NCBI RefSeq assembly: GCF_027925445.1
Contig: NZ_AP027149.1
Location: 4,290,501-4,354,500 of the forward strand
DNA from: Methylocystis bryophila
GTDB taxonomy: Bacteria; Pseudomonadota; Alphaproteobacteria; Rhizobiales; Beijerinckiaceae
Length of the DNA stretch: 64,000 nucleotides
Direction of reading: 5' to 3'
Below the pieces are notes generated by a model. That model had not been told where the DNA came from. It saw only the letters and a program-made list of their open reading frames with translations, and did not search any database. Positions 1-7,979 of the stretch are shown in pieces (the stretch's first letter is position 1; the number at the start of each line of letters is the position of its first letter). The position numbers and the translations under genes are program-made.

Positions 1-2
1 TG

Positions 3-1307
3 AAGCCCGGCGAGACGCTCTGGGATAACCTCGTCGTCGGCTTCGGCGTGCGACGCCGGAAGGGAAGCGAGATGCGCAGCTACTTCGTGAAATATCGAAG
101 CTGGGGAGGCGCGGGACAATCCTTGACGCTGGGGACATCGGGGAAGCTCGCACCTGAGGCCGCACGCGAAGCCGCCCGCGCGGTTTACGCCGAACTTGCC
201 ATGGGCACCGATCCGGCCGAGAGGAAGAAAAAAGCCCGAGCCAGCCGCGTTCAAAAGCCCGAGACCGTTGCTGATTTGATCGACGAGTATGTCAAAGCCT
301 GCGAAGCAGGGCTGCCGCTGGTCAAGGGCAAGCCGAAGAGCAAGCGCACGATCGCGTCGGACCGCTCCGCTTTCCGCAAGCACATTCGCCCGCTGCTCGG
401 TTCGACTCCGGTCGCTGAGCTTCGCCGCCGCGACGTGATTGCCCTTCGCGACAAGGTGGCTGCGCGCCCCAAGCGCGACGGCGATGGCCTGGCGACAAGC
501 CTGTCCACGCGCGTTGTGGCGAGTCTGAGCAGCGTTTTGCAGTGGGCGGTCAAGAGCGAGCGGCTCGAATTGAACGTTGCTCGCGGAGTAGAGCTTCACG
601 CTATCGGCCGGCGCGATCGTCGCCTCGCCGTTCAAGAATATGGGGCGCTCGGCCGCGAACTGCGCCGTTCCAGGGAGGCGCCTTTGGTGAAGGCGGCGGT
701 GTTGTTCCTCGCGTTCTCAGGCTGGCGTCGCGGCGAAGCGCTCGGCCTCAGATGGAGCGACCTCGACATGGAGAGCGCGACCGCTGTTTTGCCAATGACG
801 AAGACCGGAAAAAGCATCCGCCCGCTTGGGCGCGCCGCTTTGAGCGTGCTGCGTAGCCTCCCGAAGATCAAGGGCAATGATCATGTGTTCCCGGGTAGGA
901 AGGGCACCCTAGGCCAAGGCACGTTTTGGCGGACCCTCGCGCGGATTGTCGAGGCGGCCCGGCTCCCGAAAGAAGTGACGGCTCACGTGCTGCGCCACTC
1001 ATTCGTTTCGGTCGGCGATGACATCAATGAGACCGAATCCGCCATCGCCGCCTGCGTCGGACACAAGCGCAACACGATGACGTCGCGCTATTCGCATCGC
1101 TCTAGCGCGGCGAACGTCGCCGCCGCCAACAGGATCAGCGACGAGATTTCGATCCGGATGGGCTTCGCCAAGCGGGCCGACCTGTTCAACGAAGCGAAGC
1201 GCATTCCGCAATCGCACGTTGCGAAGATCGAGCGCACGCCAAGGCTGCGCATGTTGGCGAGGTCCAGCGCTGGACCATCGAATCGGCGAGGCATGGCGAG
1301 AGGATAG
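3..1307 (+). CDS. Tyrosine recombinase/integrase, 5' end outside window
   Basis: Site-specific recombinase of the phage integrase family. The frame stays open to the left edge and encodes the usual KPGETLWDNLVVGFGVR-type N-terminal segment before the first possible GTG (48), so the true start lies outside the window. Counting from that GTG, the catalytic set is visible: Arg227 in GWRRGE, a Lys near 252-255, His313-x-x-Arg316 (HVLR), His339 in VGHK and Tyr348 in SRYSH. The last 40 or so residues after the catalytic tyrosine look unlike the family and overlap another coding-like frame, so the C-terminus may be altered. It probably belongs to a mobile element that continues to the left. Confidence 0.9.
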   Translation, partial: KPGETLWDNLVVGFGVRRRKGSEMRSYFVKYRSWGGAGQSLTLGTSGKLAPEAAREAARAVYAELAMGTDPAERKKKARASRVQKPETVADLIDEYVKACEAGLPLVKGKPKSKRTIASDRSAFRKHIRPLLGSTPVAELRRRDVIALRDKVAARPKRDGDGLATSLSTRVVASLSSVLQWAVKSERLELNVARGVELHAIGRRDRRLAVQEYGALGRELRRSREAPLVKAAVLFLAFSGWRRGEALGLRWSDLDMESATAVLPMTKTGKSIRPLGRAALSVLRSLPKIKGNDHVFPGRKGTLGQGTFWRTLARIVEAARLPKEVTAHVLRHSFVSVGDDINETESAIAACVGHKRNTMTSRYSHRSSAANVAAANRISDEISIRMGFAKRADLFNEAKRIPQSHVAKIERTPRLRMLARSSAGPSNRRGMARG

Positions 1308-1546
1308 CGCAGGCCAAGGCGATCCTGGACGAACTGCGGGGCGCTACGGCGCCGCTGGCAAGCCGGGAGATCGCACGGGCGATTCTGACTGTGAATGAGC
1401 TGGACCCGCGAGACCGGAAGCTTCTAACCGAGCACACGCGGCGTGTGAGTAAGGCGCTGCGGAATTTGAAAGCGGAAGGGTTGGCCGGGTCGGCGAAGGA
1501 CAGCCGCGGGAATATGGTTTGGGCTAGAGGGAGAATTATGAAATAG
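1226..1546 (+). pseudogene. Startless coding remnant behind integrase
   Basis: This frame overlaps the integrase 3' end in another frame and reads on about 240 bases past the integrase stop. It encodes a credible helical protein (segments such as AQAKAILDELRG, LASREIARAILTVNEL, RRVSKALRNLKAEGLAG) ending MVWARGRIMK. It has no ATG, GTG or TTG before 1391, so it looks like the 3' part of a gene whose 5' end was replaced by the integrase end or lost by frameshift. The winged-helix-like tail is my inference; I do not recognise the family. Confidence 0.5.
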
Positions 1547-1562
1547 GCGAGCACGAAAATTA

Positions 1563-1590
1563 AAGGGCCGCTTGCTCACAAGCGGCCCTT
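1563..1590. terminator. Perfect 12-bp hairpin
   Basis: Arms AAGGGCCGCTTG and CAAGCGGCCCTT are separated by the four bases CTCA. No T-run follows on the plus strand. It lies 3' of the integrase/remnant pair and is the likely transcription end for them. Confidence 0.6.
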
Positions 1591-1900
1591 AGAGGATCTC
1601 GACATCCGCTCTTGCAGACACCTTATCAGACACCACGTTCCTCTGCCATGTGCATGTGGGTCTCCCTTCGGTTCGCATGCGATAAGGCTGCTAGCACGTC
1701 CCATACCACCCGCGGCTTAACGGTTAGTTAAGCACAGGTTTGAGTCGCTCTCAAGCGGAGAAGGTAGGCGAGCCCTCAGGTTTTTCAAGTGGGGAAATCT
1801 TAAGTTGGTACACAAGCCTATCCGGCTTTATATCTCGTATAGAAACGGCTTGCATAAGATCCCCTGGGCTTATGACAATCTCGTGGCTTGAGCCGGCAAG
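1591..1900. other. Intergenic stretch without recognised gene
   Basis: About 310 bases between the hairpin at 1563 and the stop of the minus-strand membrane protein gene. No convincing reading frame or RNA gene is seen. The sequence becomes AT-richer toward the right, matching the AT-rich gene that follows. Confidence 0.5.
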
Positions 1901-2875
1901 TTAATCCTTGGCGAAGGAAACTTTAATTTTTTGATCTTCAGGAAGAATGTTTTCTATATATAGAGTCGCCTGCTGCGTATATCGTACGGGTCGATTCGAG
2001 TAAGTTTCATCGTCCGCTTTGAACCACATTCTAATTTTGCTAGTGACAGTGCATGTCTCTGATGCTGGGATCAATGTTTGGAATTCTCTTTCTATTTTAT
2101 TATCAAACTCGCAAGTATGCTTAGTAGATCCATTCACCCTCAAATATATTACCATGTTTCTCGGCGATGCGCCCGGGTGCGTTGTGATAGAATCCAGAGA
2201 CAGCATAGATTTATATGTGGTTTCAGCATCATCAATGTAGCTTTTTATAATAGACTCCCCCTCTATACAAATTCTAAATAGTTTGTGTGTCTTGTCGTAT
2301 TCCTCTACAGACACTTTAACAGTAGCTCTTTCTGTATAATGCTCAAACATACTTGATAGCTTTGATAAAATATACTCTATGTGTGTGCCAGTTTGCTTCC
2401 TAAATAAGATACGGGCTCTAGATTCAAAAGATTTATTTTCAGGCATATCGAGGGACGCCAGCGCGACCGCAAGCCCGATTACCAAAAAGAAGGCTAGGCT
2501 CGCGCACCAACCCGCAAATACAGATCCATTAAATGTACTCGGATCCCTAAACGAACCGATAAATGTCTCTTTACCATGGCCTTCTCCAAGTTTGTACAGG
2601 GCTATAGATAATATCAGCGATAAGGTTGTAAAAAATAGTATAGATAATACGCGTATATCAAGATGCTTTAGCCGTTTATACGAAATATAGAATACCACAA
2701 ATATGAAAATAGCAAATACGATTAAGTGCCATAGGCTAATTATGCCGGATATTATAGATACTGCTCCGTTTTCCCATACTAATGTAGCCGTCTGCTCTGA
2801 AGAAGCCACTGCAGCCCCCCATATGTTGCATAATTCAGTTGGAACAGAATTAACGGTAATGAAAGAATCACACAA
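1901..2875 (-). CDS. AT-rich membrane protein of unknown function
   Basis: 324 residues. Hydrophobic segments lie at roughly 40-68, 76-93 and 118-140, followed by a soluble C-terminal domain of about 180 residues with many beta-like stretches. Codon use and base composition are clearly AT-richer than the surrounding chromosome, which suggests recent transfer. The only start giving the full frame is a TTG at 2875; the next internal Met is near residue 143. No family is recognised. Position in the integrase-flanked accessory region fits a cargo gene; a defence role is only a guess. Confidence 0.7.
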   Translation of the reverse strand: MCDSFITVNSVPTELCNIWGAAVASSEQTATLVWENGAVSIISGIISLWHLIVFAIFIFVVFYISYKRLKHLDIRVLSILFFTTLSLILSIALYKLGEGHGKETFIGSFRDPSTFNGSVFAGWCASLAFFLVIGLAVALASLDMPENKSFESRARILFRKQTGTHIEYILSKLSSMFEHYTERATVKVSVEEYDKTHKLFRICIEGESIIKSYIDDAETTYKSMLSLDSITTHPGASPRNMVIYLRVNGSTKHTCEFDNKIEREFQTLIPASETCTVTSKIRMWFKADDETYSNRPVRYTQQATLYIENILPEDQKIKVSFAKD

Positions 2876-3078
2876 ATAAGTTTCTCTGCCAATACCCTTT
2901 CCATTGCCGCGACACCGGATGCGCCAGCGCGGAGGCCCGCGACGTTAAGCCATTGTTCGCCATGCTCGCGCTAAGAGCAATGCGTCGCCAGTCACGTGCC
3001 TCGTTGCGTCTGTGCCACGGCCATAGGCTGGGCCGAGCGTCGCCGAGCGCAACGCGAGCGCCAGCAGAGATTCGTCCG

Positions 3079-3291
3079 ATGATTTTCGATTGGTTTCGTG
3101 AGAGCCCCGCACACCGCGACGCGATCACCGCCGACGCCAGGGCGCTCATCGAGGAGCACGGCGAACACGCGCTGTTTGAGGCACGCTATCTCGCCTTGCG
3201 GGAATATGAAGGCGGCCCGCTCGGCGACCGTCCGCGAGGTCATTGGGGCGAAGTTAGAGACGAAGTGCGCCGGCTCACTCAGCGGCCCTAG
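3079..3291 (+). CDS. Small conserved-looking hypothetical protein
   Basis: 70 residues from ATG 3079 (MIFDWFRESP). The sequence is charged and helical and ends EVRRLTQRP. The frame is open further upstream but that part reads like Arg-rich shadow sequence, so the ATG was chosen. It resembles short IDWFRESP-type hypothetical proteins scattered in alphaproteobacterial genomes, from memory only. Function unknown. Confidence 0.65.
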   Translation: MIFDWFRESPAHRDAITADARALIEEHGEHALFEARYLALREYEGGPLGDRPRGHWGEVRDEVRRLTQRP

Positions 3292-3305
3292 CCAGTGCTG
3301 CTTCA

Positions 3306-3327
3306 CAGCCGCCGGCCCGGGCGGCTG
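3306..3327. terminator. GC-rich hairpin
   Basis: Arms CAGCCGCC and GGCGGCTG with a six-base loop, 15 bases after the stop of the 70-residue gene. There is no clear T-run. The remaining 200 bases to the next gene show no reading frame that I would call. Confidence 0.45.
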
Positions 3328-3537
3328 CGTGAACGCCGGGCGCTGGCGATCGTCTCCGCCCGCATCGCCAACTCCCGCGCTAGGCGGCCCCGGAGCCTCT
3401 AGCCTCGATCCTGCATCGCAAAAAGCGGATGCCGCGCTGCAGCGACGCTAAGCAATTGTCACAATTCAAAAAACCGTCATGAAAGCGCATGATGTCGATG
3501 GTAGTCCACTTCAGAGGGAAAGAGTGGAGAGGGCGTC

Positions 3538-3807
3538 ATGAGTAGCGTGGAGCAATGCGCTGAGTCCGAGAGGATGGCTACGCCTGAACTGCCTCTTTGC
3601 GCGCTGCCTTCTGAGCGGCATAAATTGTTGCTTGAAAGCTATCGCTTTAATTTGAAACGCGGCAAGCCATCCGTGTGCAAAATGATCCTTGAGGATCTTT
3701 GGCGCTTCATGGATTTGGGGGCGTGGGAGCACGCTGCGGATCTGCTCGTGGTGCATCGGATGCTTATGTCCGGTTGCGCTTCGCCGGAATGTTTGAGGGC
3801 CGGTTAG
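3538..3807 (+). CDS. Small helical hypothetical protein
   Basis: 89 residues from ATG 3538, preceded by a purine-rich ribosome site (GGAGAGGG, spacing about four). The predicted protein is mostly helical and contains four cysteines (CAES, PLCAL, VCKM, GCASPEC). No family is recognised. It stands alone between a hairpin and the convergent nuclease-like gene. Confidence 0.55.
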   Translation: MSSVEQCAESERMATPELPLCALPSERHKLLLESYRFNLKRGKPSVCKMILEDLWRFMDLGAWEHAADLLVVHRMLMSGCASPECLRAG

Positions 3808-3867
3808 CTGGAATAGAGACTTGCCGGCTTAGGAAGGGCGGCGCTGGCGCTGTGCACCGCCAGCCCG

Positions 3868-4332
3868 TCATCCGCCCCTGTTGCAGTCAGTCCCGACGTG
3901 TCGCCAGTCGCTCCAGATGCGCCGCCGCGCTTCGTCCAGCGTGATCTTACCGGCGCAGACAGCGCGCACAAGGCAAGCCTCGATCGCGTCTTTTTCCTCG
4001 GCCTCCTCCCATGGCTCCAGTTGGAAGTTGCGAAGATCATCGGGCGCGCCGCCGAGCGCCAACGGGATTATATGGTCCAGCTCGAAGCGGCTTCTGTCCG
4101 CTTCCGTTAGGCCCAACTCGCGAAGCTTGGCGAGCTTGATCGCATTCGTGACCTTGAACCGTGGGCGCACGGTCTTCGTCCAACCGGGAACACAGACTGT
4201 CACACTGATCGTCTCTTGCGTCACGGCCGGATTGAGCGGAAGTTCAGCATCGCTCGCGCTCGCAACTGGGGCTATCCCCAACGCCGCAACGAGAGCGTGG
4301 CCAGCGAGCGATAATTTATGAGGCGTGCTCAT
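3868..4332 (-). CDS. Secreted HNH-like nuclease-fold protein
   Basis: 154 residues from ATG 4332. An N-terminal signal peptide (cleavage near ASA-SDAE, about residue 27) is followed by a conserved module: CVPGWTKTVRP, then FELDHIIPLALGG with the Asp-His pair typical of HNH folds, an Asn in DLRNFQLEPW, and a C-terminal helical part ending IWSDWRH. It matches a widespread alphaproteobacterial exported HNH-like family known mainly as hypothetical. A longer start at 4371 is possible but adds a non-signal-like leader. Its start shares the CATG bases with the divergent DUF3761 gene. Confidence 0.75.
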   Translation of the reverse strand: MSTPHKLSLAGHALVAALGIAPVASASDAELPLNPAVTQETISVTVCVPGWTKTVRPRFKVTNAIKLAKLRELGLTEADRSRFELDHIIPLALGGAPDDLRNFQLEPWEEAEEKDAIEACLVRAVCAGKITLDEARRRIWSDWRHVGTDCNRGG

Positions 4333-4624
4333 GTTGCGTGCGTTCGTCGTCGTAGTTTTGATGTTCTTCATTGGCAGCGCCGCAAGAGCGGAATCGCAAC
4401 ATAAGCCAGAGTTGATTCCCGGCGCGGCCGTCGAAGAGCAGCTTCACGAACATGGGCAATATCTGAACAAGGCCGGCGAGAGCGTGCATGCGCCAGCTCA
4501 CAGCGAAACAGGCAACGCGCCAGACGGTGCGACCGCAAAATGCGGCGACAGCTCCTATAGCTTTTCACACTCGCGCAGCGGCACATGCTCTCGACACGGC
4601 GGCGTCGCGCAGTGGTTGCGATGA
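4331..4624 (+). CDS. DUF3761 secreted protein
   Basis: 97 residues from ATG 4331, with GAGG at 4320-4323 (spacing seven). A signal peptide ends near ARA-ES (about residue 20). The C-terminal half carries the DUF3761 signature: a DGATAKCGDSSYSFSHS stretch followed by GTCSRHGGVAQWL, with two conserved cysteines and the HGGV core. Function of the family is unknown; export to the periplasm or outside is expected. It is divergent from, and starts inside the first codon of, the HNH-like gene. Confidence 0.8.
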   Translation: MLRAFVVVVLMFFIGSAARAESQHKPELIPGAAVEEQLHEHGQYLNKAGESVHAPAHSETGNAPDGATAKCGDSSYSFSHSRSGTCSRHGGVAQWLR

Positions 4625-4659
4625 GAGATGCGAGCCTAGGGTTGATGGGGAGCGGAAGC

Positions 4660-4890
4660 TCACTTGTTCAGGCTGTTATTCGGATGCGGACACGGCCGGA
4701 GCGATCTTAAGAACGCGTCAAGTTTTCCAAGCGCCTGGACCGGAGCGCCCCGGCTTTTGAGATCTTTTCGCATCGTCAGCAGACCGGCTATGACCTCGGA
4801 TGTTTCAACCGAACCGTCAGCGAGACAGCTTTTCGAATGGGCTATCGCCGCTTCGACGATGCGATTGAACTCAACTTCCTGGTCGGGCAT
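4660..4890 (-). CDS. Small hypothetical protein
   Basis: 76 residues from ATG 4890 with a GGAAGG site upstream. Helical throughout, with two cysteines, and ends PHPNNSLNK. No family recognised. Its 5' end overlaps by 20 bases the 3' end of a weaker candidate gene, which may put both on one transcript. Confidence 0.5.
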   Translation of the reverse strand: MPDQEVEFNRIVEAAIAHSKSCLADGSVETSEVIAGLLTMRKDLKSRGAPVQALGKLDAFLRSLRPCPHPNNSLNK

Positions 4891-5059
4891 TCTTTCGGGC
4901 CTTCCTGATGCGCGTCTCTAGGGTTGCCCCTGTCTCGATCGCCATCACTAGCGCAAAATGAGCCCTGGTGTAGCAGCGCTTGCGCCGATGCTTAATTCCA
5001 AGATGAAAATTGCTGTAGGAACGCCACAGTGTGAGCTTGCTGGCGTCCCCTCTTTGCAA
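4871..5059 (-). CDS. Possible small basic protein
   Basis: 62 residues, strongly basic (KHRRKRCYTRAH), from a TTG start at 5059 with only a weak GGAAG site. Overlaps the next gene by 20 bases. It could equally be non-coding; no family recognised. Confidence 0.25.
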   Translation of the reverse strand: MQRGDASKLTLWRSYSNFHLGIKHRRKRCYTRAHFALVMAIETGATLETRIRKARKNARPGS

Positions 5060-5129
5060 CGCGGCTTCCGCGCAGGCTAGGCGTCAACAATGGAATAGAG
5101 GACGGTCCCTTTCGCGCAGTTGCGGCCCG

Positions 5130-5372
5130 TCAATGGCGGGTTCCTCCGCAATAAGTTTGTTTTGATGTCGGTATGACGCCTTCGCTGCGAGCAGTGGATT
5201 CCGCCTCAGCTTGGGCCATTCGCAGAAAGTAATTTAGCAATGGCATGTTGTTATTGGTTGCCATCACCCCCAATTCCTCGACCAACTCGCTGATATACGC
5301 CGCGATATCTCCTCGACTGCCGCCTCGTATGGATTGTACTTGATATAAATATTTAACATTCTTACTCTTCAT
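5130..5372 (-). CDS. Small hypothetical protein
   Basis: 80 residues from ATG 5372, chosen because a strong GGAGGG site sits seven bases before it; the upstream in-frame extension lacks such a site. The protein has a helical core (DIAAYISELVEELGVMA) and a hydrophilic C-terminus. Not recognised. Distal member of the minus-strand run that begins at 7073. Confidence 0.6.
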   Translation of the reverse strand: MKSKNVKYLYQVQSIRGGSRGDIAAYISELVEELGVMATNNNMPLLNYFLRMAQAEAESTARSEGVIPTSKQTYCGGTRH

Positions 5373-5419
5373 ACCAATACCCTCCGATACTATCATGCAT
5401 GCGACCCTGCGAAGACATA

Positions 5420-5665
5420 TCACGTAGCAGAAACATTACACAGAATCAAATTCCTTCCGAAGCATTGCCGGACTGCGTCAATAACGTAGGGTTCAGGCCG
5501 GTTTAGCGTACAGTCGAGAGTTTTAGTCTTTGCCCTGCATGCTCGGCTTTGGAAGATCAACTTGGTTAAGGGAGGGGCTGTAAACCCAGCGCCGATCTCC
5601 AAAAGCGACGCCGTGTCGATCAGGAGAGGGCGCAGGCCGGAGGGGTTGAGGGACGGCGCGGCCAT
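5420..5665 (-). CDS. Hypothetical protein, coupled
   Basis: 82 residues from ATG 5665, which follows the stop of the preceding gene (TGA 5667-5669) by one base, with GGAGG upstream. The first 40 residues (MAAPSLNPSGLRPLLIDTAS) look like a normal short phage-type protein. The rest, with four cysteines, looks less conserved, so the tail may be frameshifted. Function unknown. Confidence 0.5.
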   Translation of the reverse strand: MAAPSLNPSGLRPLLIDTASLLEIGAGFTAPPLTKLIFQSRACRAKTKTLDCTLNRPEPYVIDAVRQCFGRNLILCNVSAT

Positions 5666-5666
5666 C

Positions 5667-5897
5667 TCAGTTGAACCTCCGCCGGCGCCTCGCCAACTCC
5701 GCGTCAAGAGCGTCGTCCCGCCAATCTCTTCCCGTTCCGTCTAGCTCCTGATTCACCTTTCTTATTGCGACAAAGCGCTGGAGAAGCTCCGTCGAGCCTT
5801 TCCTCAGAAGCAACTGGCCGAAGCGGTCCTCGGCGAGCTTGAGTCCCAGCCGTTCCTCGTCGGGCGTCTCATGGATTGAGAGTTTACGCGTCTTCAT
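5667..5897 (-). CDS. Small charged hypothetical protein
   Basis: 76 residues from ATG 5897, which overlaps the stop of the preceding gene in an ATGA arrangement, implying translational coupling. Highly charged, ending in an Arg-rich tail (ELARRRRRFN). Not recognised; part of the phage-like run. Confidence 0.6.
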   Translation of the reverse strand: MKTRKLSIHETPDEERLGLKLAEDRFGQLLLRKGSTELLQRFVAIRKVNQELDGTGRDWRDDALDAELARRRRRFN

Positions 5898-6298
5898 TGG
5901 CCGCCCTCAAATAGCTCTAGGGCGGCGGCGGGTGCTGCGCCTTCCTCGACCTCCAGGACTGAACCGGCGCAGAGGATGCGGGCTTCAGCAATCCTCAGCA
6001 TCTCAAGCCCGCTTTCGAAAAAGGAAATCGCACCCTGGAAACCGTCCATTAATTCGGTAGCGACTTCGTCATCGTCGCCGATCTTGCGAAGCATCTCGAC
6101 CAGCTCCGGCTTTGTCATCGCAAGGACACGCCAGGCTAGGCGCCATGTCACCAAATGCGGATTGGCCAGCGCGGCCCACTTGGCGTTGCTTGGCGGCTTG
6201 ATGGCCTTGAGCACGTCCTGAGCAAAAGGCTCGAATTGTAGGGCGGCGGCTTCTTCGGCTGTCGCCGCGATCGGTTGCTTGGTCTTAGGCGTCGTCAT
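5894..6298 (-). CDS. Phage-like hypothetical protein
   Basis: 134 residues from ATG 6298. The start is fixed by the ATGA overlap with the previous gene and by GGAGGG seven bases upstream. Helical, acidic, with the stretch MLRKIGDDDEVATELMDGFQ. It resembles its upstream neighbour in size and composition. No function assigned. Confidence 0.65.
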   Translation of the reverse strand: MTTPKTKQPIAATAEEAAALQFEPFAQDVLKAIKPPSNAKWAALANPHLVTWRLAWRVLAMTKPELVEMLRKIGDDDEVATELMDGFQGAISFFESGLEMLRIAEARILCAGSVLEVEEGAAPAAALELFEGGQ

Positions 6299-6693
6299 TT
6301 GGACGCCCTCCACTCGACCATCAGCTCCGCGCCAAAGGCCTCGGAAATCCGCTCGAGGTCAATCGCCAGCTCCTGGACGAGGCGCGAGACGCCATCCGAG
6401 GTTTTGCCAGGGTTGTCCTGAGCAAGCGAGGAGACCGCCTCAGCGACGCCCCAGGAGCGCAAGGCCAGCTCATCGAGCCGCTGGCAAAAGTCGGAAGCGG
6501 TGATCTCCTCGCCATCCTTCTTTCCGAAGTAGAGCCGGGCCAGCCGCGCGGCGGCGGCGTTGTAGAACTCGCGCTCAGCATCCGCGACGGCGCGCAGATG
6601 GGCGAGATTGGCACCCTCCGCTGCCAGTCGCATGAAGAGTTCGGCGCTGCATTCTTTTGGCTGCGTCGCGGTGGTTTCGGTCTGGTCGTTCAC
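6295..6693 (-). CDS. Phage-like hypothetical protein
   Basis: 132 residues from GTG 6693, chosen because the strong site AAGGAGG lies directly upstream; the in-frame extension to 6981 is antisense noise. Helical protein with an acidic core and ending MVEWRASK. It is coupled to the next gene by an ATGA overlap. Unknown function. Confidence 0.65.
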   Translation of the reverse strand: MNDQTETTATQPKECSAELFMRLAAEGANLAHLRAVADAEREFYNAAAARLARLYFGKKDGEEITASDFCQRLDELALRSWGVAEAVSSLAQDNPGKTSDGVSRLVQELAIDLERISEAFGAELMVEWRASK

Positions 6694-6758
6694 GTGGTCC
6701 TCCTTGGGGCTTGAAGCTGGCGCTTCGCGGGGCGGCTCGTGGGTCGCCCGGCGCTGCG

Positions 6759-7073
6759 TCAGGCGGCGAACGAGCCGGCGATGCGGCCCGAAGTGCGGGT
6801 GAAGAGGCGAGAGATGGGAACGACCCCAGCGAAGGCGCCAGACCGAGGCGCGGCGTCGGCTGGGCAGGATCGCAGCGGCAGACCGAGGTTGCTTTCGAGC
6901 GGGGTCGTCTTGTTCCACTCGCGGCGAGCTGCGCGTTCCCTGGCCTTGCGCCACTCGGCGGCGAGCGTCTTGGCGAACCATGCCCGATAGGAGCCGCCAA
7001 CCGTCAACACGCGCCAGCGGGCAAGGAAATGGGCTTCCTTCATGATGCGGGAGCGGTCGAACTTGGCGGGCAT
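6759..7073 (-). CDS. Hypothetical protein, first gene of minus run
   Basis: 104 residues from ATG 7073 with GGAAGG upstream. The N-terminal half (KFDRSRIMKEAHFLARW, then YRAWFAKTLAAEWRKAR) matches a short alphaproteobacterial mobile-element family that I know only as hypothetical. The C-terminal 40 residues look less constrained. First gene downstream of the divergent control region with the palindrome at 7166. Confidence 0.6.
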   Translation of the reverse strand: MPAKFDRSRIMKEAHFLARWRVLTVGGSYRAWFAKTLAAEWRKARERAARREWNKTTPLESNLGLPLRSCPADAAPRSGAFAGVVPISRLFTRTSGRIAGSFAA

Positions 7074-7147
7074 GGCGGGCCTTCCTTTGGGCAAGCCGAT
7101 GGCGTTCGCCGAGATCAGGGTCTCGGCGGCGGGGGTGAACAGAGGCG

Positions 7148-7211
7148 TTGTTATTCGATGGTTATGTCTATAATAGACGCACGCGCCCCTGTCAATCTAT
7201 TTTCGATGGTT
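7148..7211. promoter_or_regulatory. Divergent control region with palindromic operator
   Basis: A perfect palindrome, GTCTAT-A-ATAGAC (7166-7178), contains a consensus TATAAT (7169-7174) with a TTGTTA hexamer 15 bases before it. The decamer TTCGATGGTT occurs directly repeated at 7154-7163 and 7202-7211, flanking the palindrome. This layout fits an operator for the XRE regulator encoded just to the right. Promoter strength and binding are inferred. Confidence 0.55.
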
Positions 7212-7248
7212 CTGGCGTTTTGATACGGATTGTGTTATGAGCAGGGCC

Positions 7249-7695
7249 ATGATGACGCCAGCACAATGCCGCGCCGCGCGCGGCCTGATATCTTGGTCGC
7301 AGCAGCAGCTTGCCGACGCCGCGCAAGTTGGGATTGTGACAGTCCGGCAATTCGAGACGGAAGCCGCCAAACCGCGGAACGCTACCCTGGCGGTTATTCG
7401 CTTCGCGCTCGAATCGGCGGGCGTCGTCTTCGTTGACGAGAACGGGGAAGGGCCGGGCGTCAGGCTGAGGAAATCTCAAATGAGCAAGGAACCGATCTAT
7501 GTGGACGCCACGCGCTCGGCAGTTCTCAATGACGGTGTGAGGTCAATAAACTGCCCGACTCTTGGAGAGGCGAAAGCTGAATTCGATAGGCTTACGCCAG
7601 AACGGAAGGAAGCGGCTACCATAACCTCCCTCGGTAGAACCTATACTGCGGAAGAGATCGAGCGCTTCCACGACAAGCGAGACCTCGCCTCTTGA
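7249..7695 (+). CDS. XRE-family helix-turn-helix regulator
   Basis: 148 residues from ATG 7249; ATG 7237 and 7252 are also possible. An N-terminal Cro/CI-type domain (about 1-60) reads MTPAQCRAARGLISWSQQQL, then a recognition-helix region VGIVTVRQFETE. It is followed by the typical FVDENGEGPGVRLRK end of short XRE proteins. A further 70-residue C-terminal part (from MSKEPIYVDATRS to the end) is uncommon and may be a fused second gene. Likely autoregulator acting on the palindrome at 7166. Confidence 0.8.
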   Translation: MMTPAQCRAARGLISWSQQQLADAAQVGIVTVRQFETEAAKPRNATLAVIRFALESAGVVFVDENGEGPGVRLRKSQMSKEPIYVDATRSAVLNDGVRSINCPTLGEAKAEFDRLTPERKEAATITSLGRTYTAEEIERFHDKRDLAS

Positions 7696-7868
7696 CCGAG
7701 AACGGCGGCGGCGCGGCTCATTGTGCTGGCGTGCTTGCCCGTCGCTTCGACGGTCGAATCCACAAACGAGCAAGATTGCAAATTGAGAGTTTGATCGCTC
7801 TTGCGGTCCCCGCTGTGCTTCGTCTCCGGGTGCAGCGCCTCGTATATGGATTTGCGGCGGGAGCTTGA
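7692..7868 (+). CDS. Possible small ORF after XRE gene
   Basis: 58 codons from TTG 7692, which overlaps the XRE stop as TTGA. The product is basic (RRFDGRIHKRARLQ). Coding character is only suggested by composition; the surrounding 280 bases hold no other candidate. Confidence 0.2.
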   Translation: MTENGGGAAHCAGVLARRFDGRIHKRARLQIESLIALAVPAVLRLRVQRLVYGFAAGA

Positions 7869-7979
7869 GCCTCGGAAGGCTCGCGCCACTTAGCTCCAGG
7901 GCGAGCAACCCGCGCGGTAGCCTGTCTCCAACGTGAGCCCGCCATTAACCGCGCTTGAATCCCCGATGGAGATAAGGCC

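Noticed and set aside
3098..3451. 117-codon plus-strand frame overlapping the 70-residue gene
   Set aside because: Ser/Ala/Pro-rich with no ribosome site; it is a shadow of the overlapping gene and of GC-rich intergenic DNA.
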